Source: Planctobacterium sp047947135 (lineage in GTDB: Bacteria; Pseudomonadota; Gammaproteobacteria; Enterobacterales; Alteromonadaceae). Taken from it: a DNA stretch of 64,000 bases. Positions 23,600 to 33,242 of this stretch are shown here, in pieces. A program made the position numbers and the translations under genes. Where the stretch lies: positions 3,658,001-3,722,000 of the forward strand of contig CP170457.1 of assembly GCA_047947135.1 (NCBI GenBank), read 5' to 3'. The number at the start of each line of letters is the position of its first letter. The stretch's first letter is position 1. The notes beneath the pieces were generated by a model, which saw nothing but the letters and a program-made list of their open reading frames with translations, searched no databases and was not told where the DNA came from.

Positions 23600-26500
23600 T
23601 CAAAGCGACTGAAGGAAGGATAGTACAGCCGATTTATCGGTGCTGTTCAACGCTTCATAGGCCGTTTTACTGTTTTGTGCTTCGCCACCGTGCCATAAGA
23701 TCGCTTCTTCAATGGTTCTTGCACGTCCGTCGTGCAAATAGGAGGCATCAGGGGTACAGACTTCATCACCCTGCATTCCAGTAGGATTTGTCACGCCACC
23801 AGTAACACAGGCGGATAACCCCAGGCCCCAAAGTGGTGTGGTGCGCCATTCAGCCCCGCTGGCTTCACCTTCACCGAGGTTGTCGGCTAGACCCGGTCCC
23901 ATATCATGCAACAAAAGGTCTGTGTAAGGGTGAATTGTTTGCTCTCGCAGCTCAGCAAAAGGAGCATAAGGGCTGGTTTGTAATGTTTCAGTATGGCATC
24001 CCTCACAACCTATCTGTTTAAACAAAGTATTACCTGCAATCACTTGTGGGTCATCGACACTTCGCTGCGGGCGGACCCCCAACAAAGCGTTATATTTTAC
24101 CAGATTATTGAAGTCTTCATCGCTGAGTTCCGCCCCGGTAGCACCGCAACTGGTTTGATGGACACCGCAGTCCGGTGCAGGTAAAACAGAGGTCATTACC
24201 CCCATATCGGTATTAAGTGCTGCGGCAATCTGATGAGTTAAACTGGATGTACCGGCTTTATAGCCGAACCGACCGAGACGTAGTTCGCCTGTTTTGGGAT
24301 CGGTGATCAACTGCACTTTCCCGGAAATCCCGTCTCCATTTAAATCATCTGGGTCTGACAATGCGACAATGGTGTCTTCGCTGACAGCGTCCAATAGCCC
24401 TACCCCCACCAACTGCGGCGCAAGACGAGCCGAATAGCGTGCCGGTGGATTTGTCCCTTCAAACCGAAAGATGGGGAATTGAAGCGCATTATTCTCAGAC
24501 CAGGGGGGCCAGGAGTCGATCAAAAATTGCCCTTCTTGCTGATCGCTCGGGACATTCACATTATTGGGTTGCAACACTCGTCCGTGATGCGGGTCAGGGT
24601 TTCCGTCTGTATCAGCGACTTTAAACACCCACTTGTCCAGTGGTTCACCGATATTGGCAACGGATGCCCTGCCGTTACGTACGTGGCAACCAGAGCAGGA
24701 ATGATTCACATAATGATTGCCCAGTTTACCAACCTGTTCCGGGAACACCCCATTTTCAGGCAGCTCATCATGCTCACCAGAACCAAAATGGGTATGGTGC
24801 AGACGACGGCCTAAGACAAACGCCTGACCGTTGATGTTGGACAAGTTTGTCGCCATTTGCATAAAGTGATTGTCAGGTTCGGCTGTATACATGTAAGGCA
24901 ATGTGGTTTGCCCCCCTAATCTGGCCGACTCTGCTACTGGATAGGAGTCCTCCCGTTCAGATGACTGGTTTTCAAAACTGCCAACGGTACGCCATGGCAC
25001 CAGCCCCTGTCCCACCATGTACAGGTAAGTTGTCCCATAATAATTGTCCCGACCTTCTGGCACACCAAGTAGAAACTGGCTGGGTTCAAACTCCATTCTT
25101 TGACCCACTTCAAGCGGTAAATAGCCGCTGGCAGGATCCCAGTTTAGTGGTCGATAATCATTAATGGTCAAGGTGTATTTATACTGATCACCGCTGTCAC
25201 TTATTTTATTGAAATTATCATCCCAGGTTCCCGGCCCTTCTTCCACAACGCCTGTACCGTAATTGCCATGGTATTGCGCAACGGTGCCAATGCCGTTGTA
25301 CCAGGCGCGAAACTCATGGGGGAAATCCAAGCGCCATTCTGTGACATAGGTCAGCTCAATACGATCGCCACCTTTTGCGACATAATCTTCGAACTGAAAA
25401 CGTGCGGTGCGATGGGTCCAGTAATGGCTCAAATAGTGATCGTACGCCTGAAACTGGTCCTCTTTGGCATGCCGATCTCTGGCGCGATCGGCAAAACGTG
25501 TTACCAGTGCATCCCCCCGATCAAAGCTCGTTGCCGGTTCAAGTACTGTGTTGCTATCGTATAACGGCACGATATTGGCGCTACCATAACTCACTGTCCA
25601 CCAGACACCGCCAACGCCCTGTCCCTGGGTATCACCGGCACCAGCATCACCTGCGAAAAAGTACAGAGGACGGTTATCAAATGTCACTTGTCTAGTGCCA
25701 TCCTCTCTGGTGATGAAAGATAGTCCACTGATCCCGGAGGCGATGTCATCATTTAATAATAACGGTGGCCAGTTGCTTGCACAGGCATCAACACAGGTAC
25801 TGGTGCCAGAGCCGATGTCGTTGTCAAAGACATAAATGGTAAAATCAGGTTGTGTGCTACCCGCGCCGCCGACTAATAAACCATTGGCAATGGTAACTTC
25901 AGCTGCATCGCTTACCAGCGCGCAGCCCTGATTATTCACACTGGTGCCTGCAGGGGTACCTGGGCATTGGTCCAGAGAATCGACTACACCGTCATTATCA
26001 CTATCTGGATCGTTGGGAACAGCGCAGCCATTGCTGTCTACTGTTGTACCTGACGGTGTATCAGGACAGTTATCCTGTGTGTCAGGCACACCGTCATTAT
26101 CTGCATCACTTTCCGATGTGCTGCCACCAAACTGAAATTGTTGCCAGTCACTCACTTTGACCACACCATCGTCATCAAGGTAGGTGAATGCATATTCCAC
26201 CTGGTCTCCCGCCAACAGCCCGTGAACCTGATGCTCATTGCGGTTGCTGGCATGAACCATACGGAAATTTTGCTGATTACCACCGTTTATCCGGTAGTGG
26301 AGGTCCGCCCAGCCGTTAACATTGACAAAAAACGTGACGCTATCGGCATGAGATTGATACCCGAGTTTTTCATTGTTCGCTATTTCGCATCCATTAGCAT
26401 CAACCGTTGCGCCCGCTGGAGTATTGGCACACTGATCGACACTATCCGCAACGCCATCGTTGTCAGCATCCTGACCGCCTGTTTGGGTATCCCCGGACAT

Positions 26501-28885
26501 CACATGCGTGCGACTTGCTGTGACTTCCTGTCCGCTTGAGGTTTCATAGGTAAACCAAAACTGGATTTGATCACCTTGCGCCAGGCCGGATAATACAAAT
26601 TGATTTGCCGTCCCGGTTTGTGTCATGCGAAAGTTTTGTTGTCCATTGGTGTTCAACAAATAGTGCACATCCGCCCAGCCATTGGTGTTCACAAAAAAGG
26701 TAACACTGCTACCATCAGTCGATTCGGTTAAACCGGTCACGTCATTATTGGCCACAGAACAGCCCTGACTGTCGACAGTATCGCCTGAAGGGGTATTAGG
26801 ACATTGGTCAATGTCATCAGTCACGCCATCACCATCCGCGTCACCAGGTGCAACGACAATTTCACAACCGTTATTATCTACAGATACGCCCTGAGAGGTT
26901 CCTGGGCACTGATCCTGCACATCCGGTACACCATCATTGTCGCTGTCGTTACTGGTTGTCGTTGTAAAAGTGAATGACTGCCATGCAGTCGTACCGACCC
27001 AACCATCGTTAGCTTGATAGGTGAAAGCAAACTCGATGAGATCACCATCATTTAAACCCGATAATGACCACGTAGACTGTACACCATCGGATAGCATGCG
27101 AAAATTCTGCTGGTTGCCACCATTAAGGCGATAATGCACATCTGCCCACGCAGCAGTATCGACATAAAACTCAACGGTGCTCTGGTCTATTACTCTCAAC
27201 CCGTCGGGCATCATGACCAGTGCACAGCCGTCACTATCCACTTCGGTATTTGCAGGTGTGCCCGGACACAGATCCTGTTCGTCTGCAACGCCGTCGTTAT
27301 CTGAATCCTGAACAACAACACAGCCGAAGGCATCTACTTGTGAACCAACCGGAGTATTTGGGCAGTTATCGTTTGCGTCATCAACACCGTCACCATCGGC
27401 ATCACTAACCGGATTATCACCACCGCCTGTCCATAAAATATCGTCAATAGCGAATTCAAAAGTAGAGGTGGGTAAATTGCCATCGATACTGGCAATCATA
27501 AAGTGATTTTTGATGGACTGAATTGCTACGAGTGAACCTCGCATTTCAACAATAGGAATATCAACCTGTGCCCACTCACCATCACGGGTGATCCCATACT
27601 GGGATTGAAACGCCGGGAAATCTATCCAGTTTTCATTTGTGTAGGTATCTGCGATCCCTACTTTAAAGGCGACATCAGCGGGTATTTTGATCTTAAAGCT
27701 CAAATGACCATCACTAAATTGACTCATATTTCGGGCCTGGCGCGTCTGGATACCACCACCAAACCATTCATTCGCCGAGGTATATTGCCAGGCGATGACA
27801 TTATTGCCTTCGGCGGGTGCCAGGCTACCTGCACCAATAGTATTTTGATTCCAGATGTGTATATCTGAACTGACGCCGGCTTCCAACTTATTCGAAGTGG
27901 ACGAGGTGTCGGTAAAAACACCAAAAGTACCAGACTCTTCTGGTGTGTTGTCACCAAGAATCACCTGTCCCTGCCCATCCAACTGATAAACGCGCACGTA
28001 GTCCACCATCATTTTCGCCGGTTTGGGTGCGGTGACTTGCGCATTACTATGGGCGTCTGTGAATAAGCCTCCTACCGCTAGATTTAGCAATAAATAAAAC
28101 GGTGCCTGAAATTCGTCAGATTCTGCAGAAATGGTAAACGGGGCATCATAAAGATCAATTTCCTGACCATTGTCTTCTACAGTGAAGCGGATTTGTGTGT
28201 CAGTCCAGTAAGTCCGGTAGGTGACAAAGCGATTGGTTAATGGGGTATCCGATACATGTGCGTTATCCGTCTGCCACGCTGTACTGGCGGCACAGGTGGG
28301 GTTGCCTTCACTGCATGCCGCATCGGCATAAAAGATAAGATTAGACCCCACATAATGATTACTATGAGCCCCTGGAAAACCCGCGTCAGCGCGAGCCTGT
28401 GCAGAATGCCCCATTTCCATCATGTCGATTTCGCCTTTGGCTGGCCAGGTGGATGTACTGGTGCCTAATAGCCAGGCGGCTGGCCACAATCCCGTATCCA
28501 CATTTGGGATCAGCACTCGCACTTCAATCATGCCATATTGAATTGCGACCTTATTGCTGCTTTGCACTTTGCCGGAGGTAAATGCATAACCATTGCTGGC
28601 CTCGTCTCTGGCTTCCAATATCAGTGCGTAATTGCCGGCCTCTCCCGGCACAGCCTCTATACTGACATTACTTTGTGCATACCATTGTAATTCCTGGTTG
28701 CCCCAACCACAGATACCCTTATCACAGCCATCACCGATATCAATATTCCAGTGATTTTGATCAAGGCTATCGAAATTATCTTCCCAAAGAAGCGGCCCAA
28801 CCTGAGCATACCCCTGAGTGCTCAAACCAATGCTAAAACACAGCAAAAGTCTGAAGCTTAAGTACCTAAATGTATTGATGTTCAT
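23600..28885 (-). CDS. Secreted GH16 beta-glucanase fused to TSP3/CBM modules and a di-haem DUF1111 domain
   Basis: A 1761-residue secreted protein in one uninterrupted frame. Order: signal peptide (1-27); GH16 laminarinase-like domain (about 33-302) with catalytic motif EIDMME at 152-157; a beta-sandwich region (about 315-487). Then seven calcium-binding TSP3-type repeats (DADGDGVDD, DSDNDGVAD and similar, at about 495, 527, 647, 682, 806, 927 and 961) alternate with three near-identical modules (about 562-642, 718-797, 843-920) with the core WADVHYRLNGGNQQNFRM, resembling the beta-1,3-glucan-binding CBM56 family. A COG4315-type repeat (about 1000-1100) and a region I do not recognise (1110-1340) follow. 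The C-terminal DUF1111 di-haem oxidoreductase domain (about 1345-1761) has CSGCH at 1397-1401 and CEGCH at 1627-1631. The fusion of glucan hydrolase and haem protein is unusual. An AraC regulator lies upstream. Confidence 0.9.
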   Translation of the reverse strand: MNINTFRYLSFRLLLCFSIGLSTQGYAQVGPLLWEDNFDSLDQNHWNIDIGDGCDKGICGWGNQELQWYAQSNVSIEAVPGEAGNYALILEARDEASNGYAFTSGKVQSSNKVAIQYGMIEVRVLIPNVDTGLWPAAWLLGTSTSTWPAKGEIDMMEMGHSAQARADAGFPGAHSNHYVGSNLIFYADAACSEGNPTCAASTAWQTDNAHVSDTPLTNRFVTYRTYWTDTQIRFTVEDNGQEIDLYDAPFTISAESDEFQAPFYLLLNLAVGGLFTDAHSNAQVTAPKPAKMMVDYVRVYQLDGQGQVILGDNTPEESGTFGVFTDTSSTSNKLEAGVSSDIHIWNQNTIGAGSLAPAEGNNVIAWQYTSANEWFGGGIQTRQARNMSQFSDGHLSFKIKIPADVAFKVGIADTYTNENWIDFPAFQSQYGITRDGEWAQVDIPIVEMRGSLVAIQSIKNHFMIASIDGNLPTSTFEFAIDDILWTGGGDNPVSDADGDGVDDANDNCPNTPVGSQVDAFGCVVVQDSDNDGVADEQDLCPGTPANTEVDSDGCALVMMPDGLRVIDQSTVEFYVDTAAWADVHYRLNGGNQQNFRMLSDGVQSTWSLSGLNDGDLIEFAFTYQANDGWVGTTAWQSFTFTTTTSNDSDNDGVPDVQDQCPGTSQGVSVDNNGCEIVVAPGDADGDGVTDDIDQCPNTPSGDTVDSQGCSVANNDVTGLTESTDGSSVTFFVNTNGWADVHYLLNTNGQQNFRMTQTGTANQFVLSGLAQGDQIQFWFTYETSSGQEVTASRTHVMSGDTQTGGQDADNDGVADSVDQCANTPAGATVDANGCEIANNEKLGYQSHADSVTFFVNVNGWADLHYRINGGNQQNFRMVHASNRNEHQVHGLLAGDQVEYAFTYLDDDGVVKVSDWQQFQFGGSTSESDADNDGVPDTQDNCPDTPSGTTVDSNGCAVPNDPDSDNDGVVDSLDQCPGTPAGTSVNNQGCALVSDAAEVTIANGLLVGGAGSTQPDFTIYVFDNDIGSGTSTCVDACASNWPPLLLNDDIASGISGLSFITREDGTRQVTFDNRPLYFFAGDAGAGDTQGQGVGGVWWTVSYGSANIVPLYDSNTVLEPATSFDRGDALVTRFADRARDRHAKEDQFQAYDHYLSHYWTHRTARFQFEDYVAKGGDRIELTYVTEWRLDFPHEFRAWYNGIGTVAQYHGNYGTGVVEEGPGTWDDNFNKISDSGDQYKYTLTINDYRPLNWDPASGYLPLEVGQRMEFEPSQFLLGVPEGRDNYYGTTYLYMVGQGLVPWRTVGSFENQSSEREDSYPVAESARLGGQTTLPYMYTAEPDNHFMQMATNLSNINGQAFVLGRRLHHTHFGSGEHDELPENGVFPEQVGKLGNHYVNHSCSGCHVRNGRASVANIGEPLDKWVFKVADTDGNPDPHHGRVLQPNNVNVPSDQQEGQFLIDSWPPWSENNALQFPIFRFEGTNPPARYSARLAPQLVGVGLLDAVSEDTIVALSDPDDLNGDGISGKVQLITDPKTGELRLGRFGYKAGTSSLTHQIAAALNTDMGVMTSVLPAPDCGVHQTSCGATGAELSDEDFNNLVKYNALLGVRPQRSVDDPQVIAGNTLFKQIGCEGCHTETLQTSPYAPFAELREQTIHPYTDLLLHDMGPGLADNLGEGEASGAEWRTTPLWGLGLSACVTGGVTNPTGMQGDEVCTPDASYLHDGRARTIEEAILWHGGEAQNSKTAYEALNSTDKSAVLSFLQSL

Positions 28886-29249
28886 TTTTTTGCCTTCAAC
28901 TAGGTAAAATCACGATGCAAAGTGCTGGCATAACAATTTTCTTTTTGCGTCAGTATCTTTGCGAATTCCCGACCGCTCAGAAAATTGACTTATTTGAGTA
29001 ACCAGGACGATATCACTATGGGACGGCTGGTAAATAATGTCGTCACACCTTTATATTTAATGTTAAAAAGAAAAGACATCTTTTACTTTTATGTTAATTT
29101 TTTGTTATTAAGTGCATGAAAAATAGCTAATTTTTAATTTCGCAATGAAGAAATATTTTTTTATTTATGTGCAAATCAAAAGCGTTGGAATACCTGGAGT
29201 GTCATTTTAGTTGCACCCCAAAAAACTGACACAACTAACTGAACAAGGG
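28886..29249. other. Upstream region of the glucanase gene
   Basis: AT-rich spacer between two genes on the same strand. It should hold the glucanase promoter and perhaps AraC sites, but no clear repeat or promoter pair could be singled out. Confidence 0.4.
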
Positions 29250-30431
29250 TCACTGCCCGAAGAATTGAGAACCACTGACCTTTTTGAGTGGACAATGGTG
29301 TTGGGAATGTTGTTTGCGAAACTGGGTTGGTGACACACCTGCAATTCGATTAAAAAATCGATGAAAAGAAGATTTATTATTAAAACCAGACATAAGTGAA
29401 ATTTCCAGCACGGTAATATGTTGCATGCTCGGATCGGCAAGTAAGGATTTGGCCACATCAATGCGTTTGGTATTAATCAGCTCAAAAAAGTTGGTTTGCA
29501 ATTCGTGATTAATAATATGGGAAACCAGTTTGACAGGCTCCCCCATTGCATTTGCGAATTGTTCGATATTGAGATTGGGCATCAAATGCATGTTTTTTTC
29601 AGTCAAAGCACTATTAATTTTAGCAATAATTTGGTTTTTGCTATCAACATCCGCAACAACGTTTTGATGCTCATTTTGCTCCAGTGCTGCTGGCTTGGAA
29701 TTGTAATAACTGTAAGCAATTAAACCGTTGGTGACTGCAAACAGAATGTAGTTGTAGAATGTTCCTAGATTGTCAGCCACCAGCCCACCGTAAAGACTGG
29801 CCATATACACCACGAAAAACGACCATGTCCAGGCGATACCAAAGCAAAAGGTCAACAACTGCAACCAGGTAATGAGTGCCGGGTCGTAATCAGAGAACTG
29901 TTGTTGTAATCGAGCTCGGTAGTGTTGGATTGATACCAACGCGGCAGCGCCATAAGTCAGTGTAATAACGGATGTACTGTACCAAATGAAATTTGCAGCA
30001 AACCGACTGGCGGGATCAGCAATTCCATCTCTAAACCGCAATTGCTCACTGGACAGCGAATACAACACAATAATGGTGAGCAGACAAAGTATTGGCAGAA
30101 GATGAAGCAAATGCCGCTTTTTAAACATAAAAGTCGTTGAAAAAGTCATGACATAGGCCAAAAACAATGGACCTCTTAGCAACTGAGCCATGACGAACAA
30201 GACAGGTAACACGTGATGATTAAAAAACGGAGAGATAGTTAATGCCGGATTCCACATCACCAAATTAATCGTCGCTTCTGTGCCGATAACCAACATAAAC
30301 AAGGCAATAATTCGACGATTAATACAGGCTTTATCTTCCAGACTAAAGTGATACGCCGCCAGTGCAATGCACTCAAGGATAACCACGATTTGCACTAAAT
30401 CATGAAAGTTGAATACTCGCTCACTTAACAC
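29250..30431 (-). CDS. AraC-family regulator with N-terminal membrane domain
   Basis: A 393-residue protein. The N-terminal half has about seven hydrophobic helices (for example 10-27, 40-58, 74-95, 108-125, 145-167, 185-212, 222-245). The C-terminal half is an AraC-type double helix-turn-helix (about 285-382), with the second motif in ISLMSGFNNKSSFHRFFNRIAGVSPTQFR. Regulators of this membrane-plus-AraC type sit beside polysaccharide-degradation genes in marine bacteria, and this one lies directly upstream of the glucanase on the same strand. It probably senses a glucan-derived signal at the membrane and activates that gene; this is inferred. Confidence 0.88.
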   Translation of the reverse strand: MLSERVFNFHDLVQIVVILECIALAAYHFSLEDKACINRRIIALFMLVIGTEATINLVMWNPALTISPFFNHHVLPVLFVMAQLLRGPLFLAYVMTFSTTFMFKKRHLLHLLPILCLLTIIVLYSLSSEQLRFRDGIADPASRFAANFIWYSTSVITLTYGAAALVSIQHYRARLQQQFSDYDPALITWLQLLTFCFGIAWTWSFFVVYMASLYGGLVADNLGTFYNYILFAVTNGLIAYSYYNSKPAALEQNEHQNVVADVDSKNQIIAKINSALTEKNMHLMPNLNIEQFANAMGEPVKLVSHIINHELQTNFFELINTKRIDVAKSLLADPSMQHITVLEISLMSGFNNKSSFHRFFNRIAGVSPTQFRKQHSQHHCPLKKVSGSQFFGQ

Positions 30432-30511
30432 GGGACACAGCAGCTTATAGTCATTAGGTTGCTCTTATGAATAGACTTGAATTGGCGTCCCGCACGGTAA
30501 TCAAACATCAC

Positions 30512-30525
30512 TGTAAGCGCTTACA
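30512..30525. promoter_or_regulatory. LacI-type operator palindrome
   Basis: TGTAAGCGCTTACA is a perfect 14-base palindrome with the central CG typical of LacI-family operators. It lies 81 bases upstream of the AraC-type regulator start. No LacI gene is in the window, so the cognate repressor must be elsewhere. Confidence 0.6.
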
Positions 30526-30755
30526 TATACTACTTAAGCCAACGCAATCATACAAGACCAAATGTAAATAAGTTGTTAATAAGTTGGGCGAGTAAAGGAA
30601 GTTTGTGTTTTAACGACTATTAAATACTTTGCATTGCTACATATGTGCGTTAATCAGGGTAATTTGGTAGCGGTCAAGAGTGTCTGCGCTTTAGACGATA
30701 TATCTGATAAGCGATTGGTCAAAAACCCATTTCTCGTTTTTAGCAATCAGAAAAA
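30526..30755. other. Spacer without recognisable genes
   Basis: Non-coding sequence between the AraC-type gene and tRNA-Trp. No gene or clear structure seen. Confidence 0.4.
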
Positions 30756-30832
30756 TGGCAGGGGTGGAGGGATTCGAACCCCCAACCATCGGTTTTGGAG
30801 ACCGCTGTTCTACCAATTGGAACTACACCCCT
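30756..30832 (-). tRNA. tRNA-Trp (anticodon CCA)
   Basis: The minus strand folds into a complete cloverleaf: acceptor stem AGGGGTG/CACCCCT, anticodon loop CTCCAAA with anticodon CCA, T-loop GTTCGAATC, discriminator G and encoded CCA end. It is 77 bases long because the D-loop has one extra base compared with the E. coli gene. It stands alone, not next to tuf or secE. Confidence 0.95.
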
Positions 30833-30903
30833 GTAGCGCCTAAGCACTGGACGCGGAATTATACTGACGAATCATAAAAGGTAAAGGCTTTTTCTTATCG
30901 GAC

Positions 30904-31770
30904 TTAACTTTTTGACTCTGACAAGCGTTCGCGAACCTGCTCCCTGATATTATAAAGGTCAGCTTCTGAAAAACCGTACTGCTCAATAATGCCATCTTCA
31001 ACCTGAAGCCATTCTTGGGTATACGCAGTTTCACTTGTAAGATAATTGGTTTCACTCTTTACAATATGCCGCGCAATTTTGAGCACCGACAATAAATCCA
31101 GGCCTAATTCAGATAACTCCCCAGAGGAATATATGCCATCGACATCGAACTGGTAGTAAATAACTTCAATCATTACCTCAGGTAATTTCCAGCGCTGCGC
31201 CAATATAGCGCTAATTGTGGTATGGGAAGTACCATATCGTTCTCGTTCGATATCACCAACAGCTGGCCAACCTTGCTCGTTTGCCAGTTGCAGGATCGCT
31301 GGATAATCATCAAATTCCATCAACATGACCGGAATACCGGCATTGTGGAATAAGCCAAGCATGTATGCCTGGTCAACGAGTTGATTTTTGCCGATCACGT
31401 CCGCAGTGGCCATTGTTGCATTGGCCATTTGATTTGCTTCATTCCAATAGACCTGGAGTTTGTCGACGTTGCCCATTGAAGATTTCAGCGCGACAGATTT
31501 CACCAGCGGTAAAATACGCTTAAATCCCAGTGTCATGACCGCTTGACTGATAGACGTGATATCTTTATTACGTCGAAACGCGGCAGAATTTACTACTTGT
31601 AAAACCGCTGATGATATCCCTATATCCGAAGCAATTATTTTCGCAATTCGGGCAACATCCGGTTCAGTTTTTTTTGCCTCTTCACCAATTTGAATAATGG
31701 CTTCTGGTCTCGGGGGAATAGTGATTTTTTGTAAAATCGCTTTTTCATTGGCAGTAAAAGATATCGTCAC
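30904..31770 (-). CDS. HDOD-domain signalling protein
   Basis: A 288-residue protein that is nearly all HDOD domain (about 12-215), with the usual start of the domain (ITIPPRPEAIIQIGEEAKKTEPDV split around residue 20), ASDIGISSAVLQVVNSAAF and the helix LVDQAYMLGLFHNAGIPVMLM. HDOD proteins are HD-GYP relatives without the metal-binding HD residues and take part in signalling. It lies 21 bases after the kinase gene of the thiamine operon on the same strand and may be read through from it, although its role need not be related. Confidence 0.88.
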   Translation of the reverse strand: MTISFTANEKAILQKITIPPRPEAIIQIGEEAKKTEPDVARIAKIIASDIGISSAVLQVVNSAAFRRNKDITSISQAVMTLGFKRILPLVKSVALKSSMGNVDKLQVYWNEANQMANATMATADVIGKNQLVDQAYMLGLFHNAGIPVMLMEFDDYPAILQLANEQGWPAVGDIERERYGTSHTTISAILAQRWKLPEVMIEVIYYQFDVDGIYSSGELSELGLDLLSVLKIARHIVKSETNYLTSETAYTQEWLQVEDGIIEQYGFSEADLYNIREQVRERLSESKS

Positions 31771-31791
31771 GCAACCGCCTTTGCTTGTACA

Positions 31792-32580
31792 TTACAATGA
31801 TACCGCGTTATGCCACAAGTCATTGGTAAAATCTACTACTGGTGCCATACGCGCTACATTTTCCAATAAGGATTCGACTTCCAGCCCTGAATACATGCTG
31901 TAAGCCTTCATGAAGTCCCGCATCGCCTGCTCATCCAAGCCGTTGATTTTGATGGTAGCGCACAGATCAAATGCTCTATGACCCAGTCCCGCATACTCCC
32001 AGTCGATTACCCGGGTGCCACTTCCCTCGATAAACACATGTTGTATATGAAGGTCATTGTGACAAAAACAAAAATCCCTATCCTGCTCTAATATGGGAAG
32101 TAGTCTATCTGCATGACGTTGCCATCGTCCTTGTTGTTTACCTGACATCGCTATATAGCGCTGCCAGGCACTTTTAAGGTCAACTTGTACATCGGGAGGG
32201 CAAACGCTGTGAATTTTGGCTAGTGTGCTTGCCAGGCAATTCAGTGTATCTGGCGATACTGGATGACTATCAGAAAGTGCAGAACCTGTTATCCATTCGT
32301 CAATCCATATTCTATGCGCTTCGATGAACTGCACTGGTTTAACAGCAATGTGTTGCAGTGCCAATTGATGCTGCATTGAAAATAGTTTTTTCCGCTGAGA
32401 AACGGGCAGCACATCGTGATGCAGTACTTTACAAAAGTAATCACGATATTGCGTTTGAATTCGAAAACAAGGATTGGTCGAGGAACTGGAAAGTGCTTCT
32501 ATAAGTCGTATTTGCTCGCCTTCAAAACAGTGCAGCAAACGCTCTTTAAGCCAATCCCCGTCGATATCAGTCATAGCCAA
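31792..32580 (-). CDS. APH/choline-kinase-like phosphotransferase, probable thiamine kinase
   Basis: A 262-residue kinase of the aminoglycoside phosphotransferase/choline kinase fold. The catalytic loop is CFCHNDLHIQHVF (about 172-184) and the metal-binding RVIDWEYAGLGHRAFDLC follows at about 191-208. In the loop, the Asn that usually ends the HxDxxxxN motif is a His. It is the last of five genes below a TPP riboswitch and overlaps the upstream PnuC-family gene by 14 bases. A ThiK-like role (phosphorylating imported thiamine) is therefore likely from context. Confidence 0.78.
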   Translation of the reverse strand: MAMTDIDGDWLKERLLHCFEGEQIRLIEALSSSSTNPCFRIQTQYRDYFCKVLHHDVLPVSQRKKLFSMQHQLALQHIAVKPVQFIEAHRIWIDEWITGSALSDSHPVSPDTLNCLASTLAKIHSVCPPDVQVDLKSAWQRYIAMSGKQQGRWQRHADRLLPILEQDRDFCFCHNDLHIQHVFIEGSGTRVIDWEYAGLGHRAFDLCATIKINGLDEQAMRDFMKAYSMYSGLEVESLLENVARMAPVVDFTNDLWHNAVSL

Positions 32581-33169
32581 ATTCGGCTATGTCCTCACGC
32601 CATAGCTTTTGCCAATTGATATAGCCATACACCGCCACAACCGCCATTGTCGCATATAAGATTGCAGTTTGAGTCAGTTGGCCATCCAGAAATAAAACAG
32701 CATTGACGGCATTAAGCACTATCCAATATAACCAGCTTTCGATACGTCGATACACGGTCAGAATTGTTGCATAGATGCTGGTTACAGTTATGCCGGCATC
32801 CACTATTGGATTGACGTTTAAAAATGCAGACGGCAAAAATAACATGCACAATGCGATAGCAAGCAACAACAGGGGCAGAAACTGTAATTGTTTTTTTAAA
32901 GAGGTATAACCGTAAACACTTTGCTGGTGTCTCTTTCGCACTTGTGTCCATTCGGACCAGCCCCACACTGACATGATCATATACAGAATATTTAAAAATA
33001 ACTGAGAAGGAAAATGCAAACCAAGAAAAATAAAGGTATACAAAAAGGAAGTTAAAAACCCTGCTGCCCAACACCAGATGTTGCCTTTGGCAGCAAGGAA
33101 AACATACATCACAAATGTCAAAATCGCTAACAGCTCTGTGATTGGATGAGTTGCTATATCAACGATCAT
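32567..33169 (-). CDS. pnuT: PnuC-family transporter, second copy
   Basis: A 200-residue membrane protein with about seven helices and PnuC hallmarks: WCWAAGFLTSFLYTFIF near the N-terminus, the NILYMIMSVWGWSEW segment, and SWLYWIVLNAVNAVLF near the C-terminus. PnuC-family proteins take up vitamins by facilitated diffusion followed by phosphorylation. Placement under a TPP riboswitch, followed by a kinase gene, points to thiamine (PnuT). It is a paralogue of the PnuC-family gene 73 bases upstream. The symbol is given from context; the substrate is not readable from sequence alone. Confidence 0.8.
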   Translation of the reverse strand: MIVDIATHPITELLAILTFVMYVFLAAKGNIWCWAAGFLTSFLYTFIFLGLHFPSQLFLNILYMIMSVWGWSEWTQVRKRHQQSVYGYTSLKKQLQFLPLLLLAIALCMLFLPSAFLNVNPIVDAGITVTSIYATILTVYRRIESWLYWIVLNAVNAVLFLDGQLTQTAILYATMAVVAVYGYINWQKLWREDIAEFGYD

Positions 33170-33242
33170 TTATCGCCCTTATCGCCTGAGGATCAAATGA
33201 TTCATTAATATGCATCTGCAAAAATGCTCCTTTTAGTATTTT

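Noticed and set aside
23600..28885. Two separate genes joined by an assembly error
   Set aside because: The frame is continuous and the repeat modules share the same linker style throughout; read coverage would still be needed to be certain.
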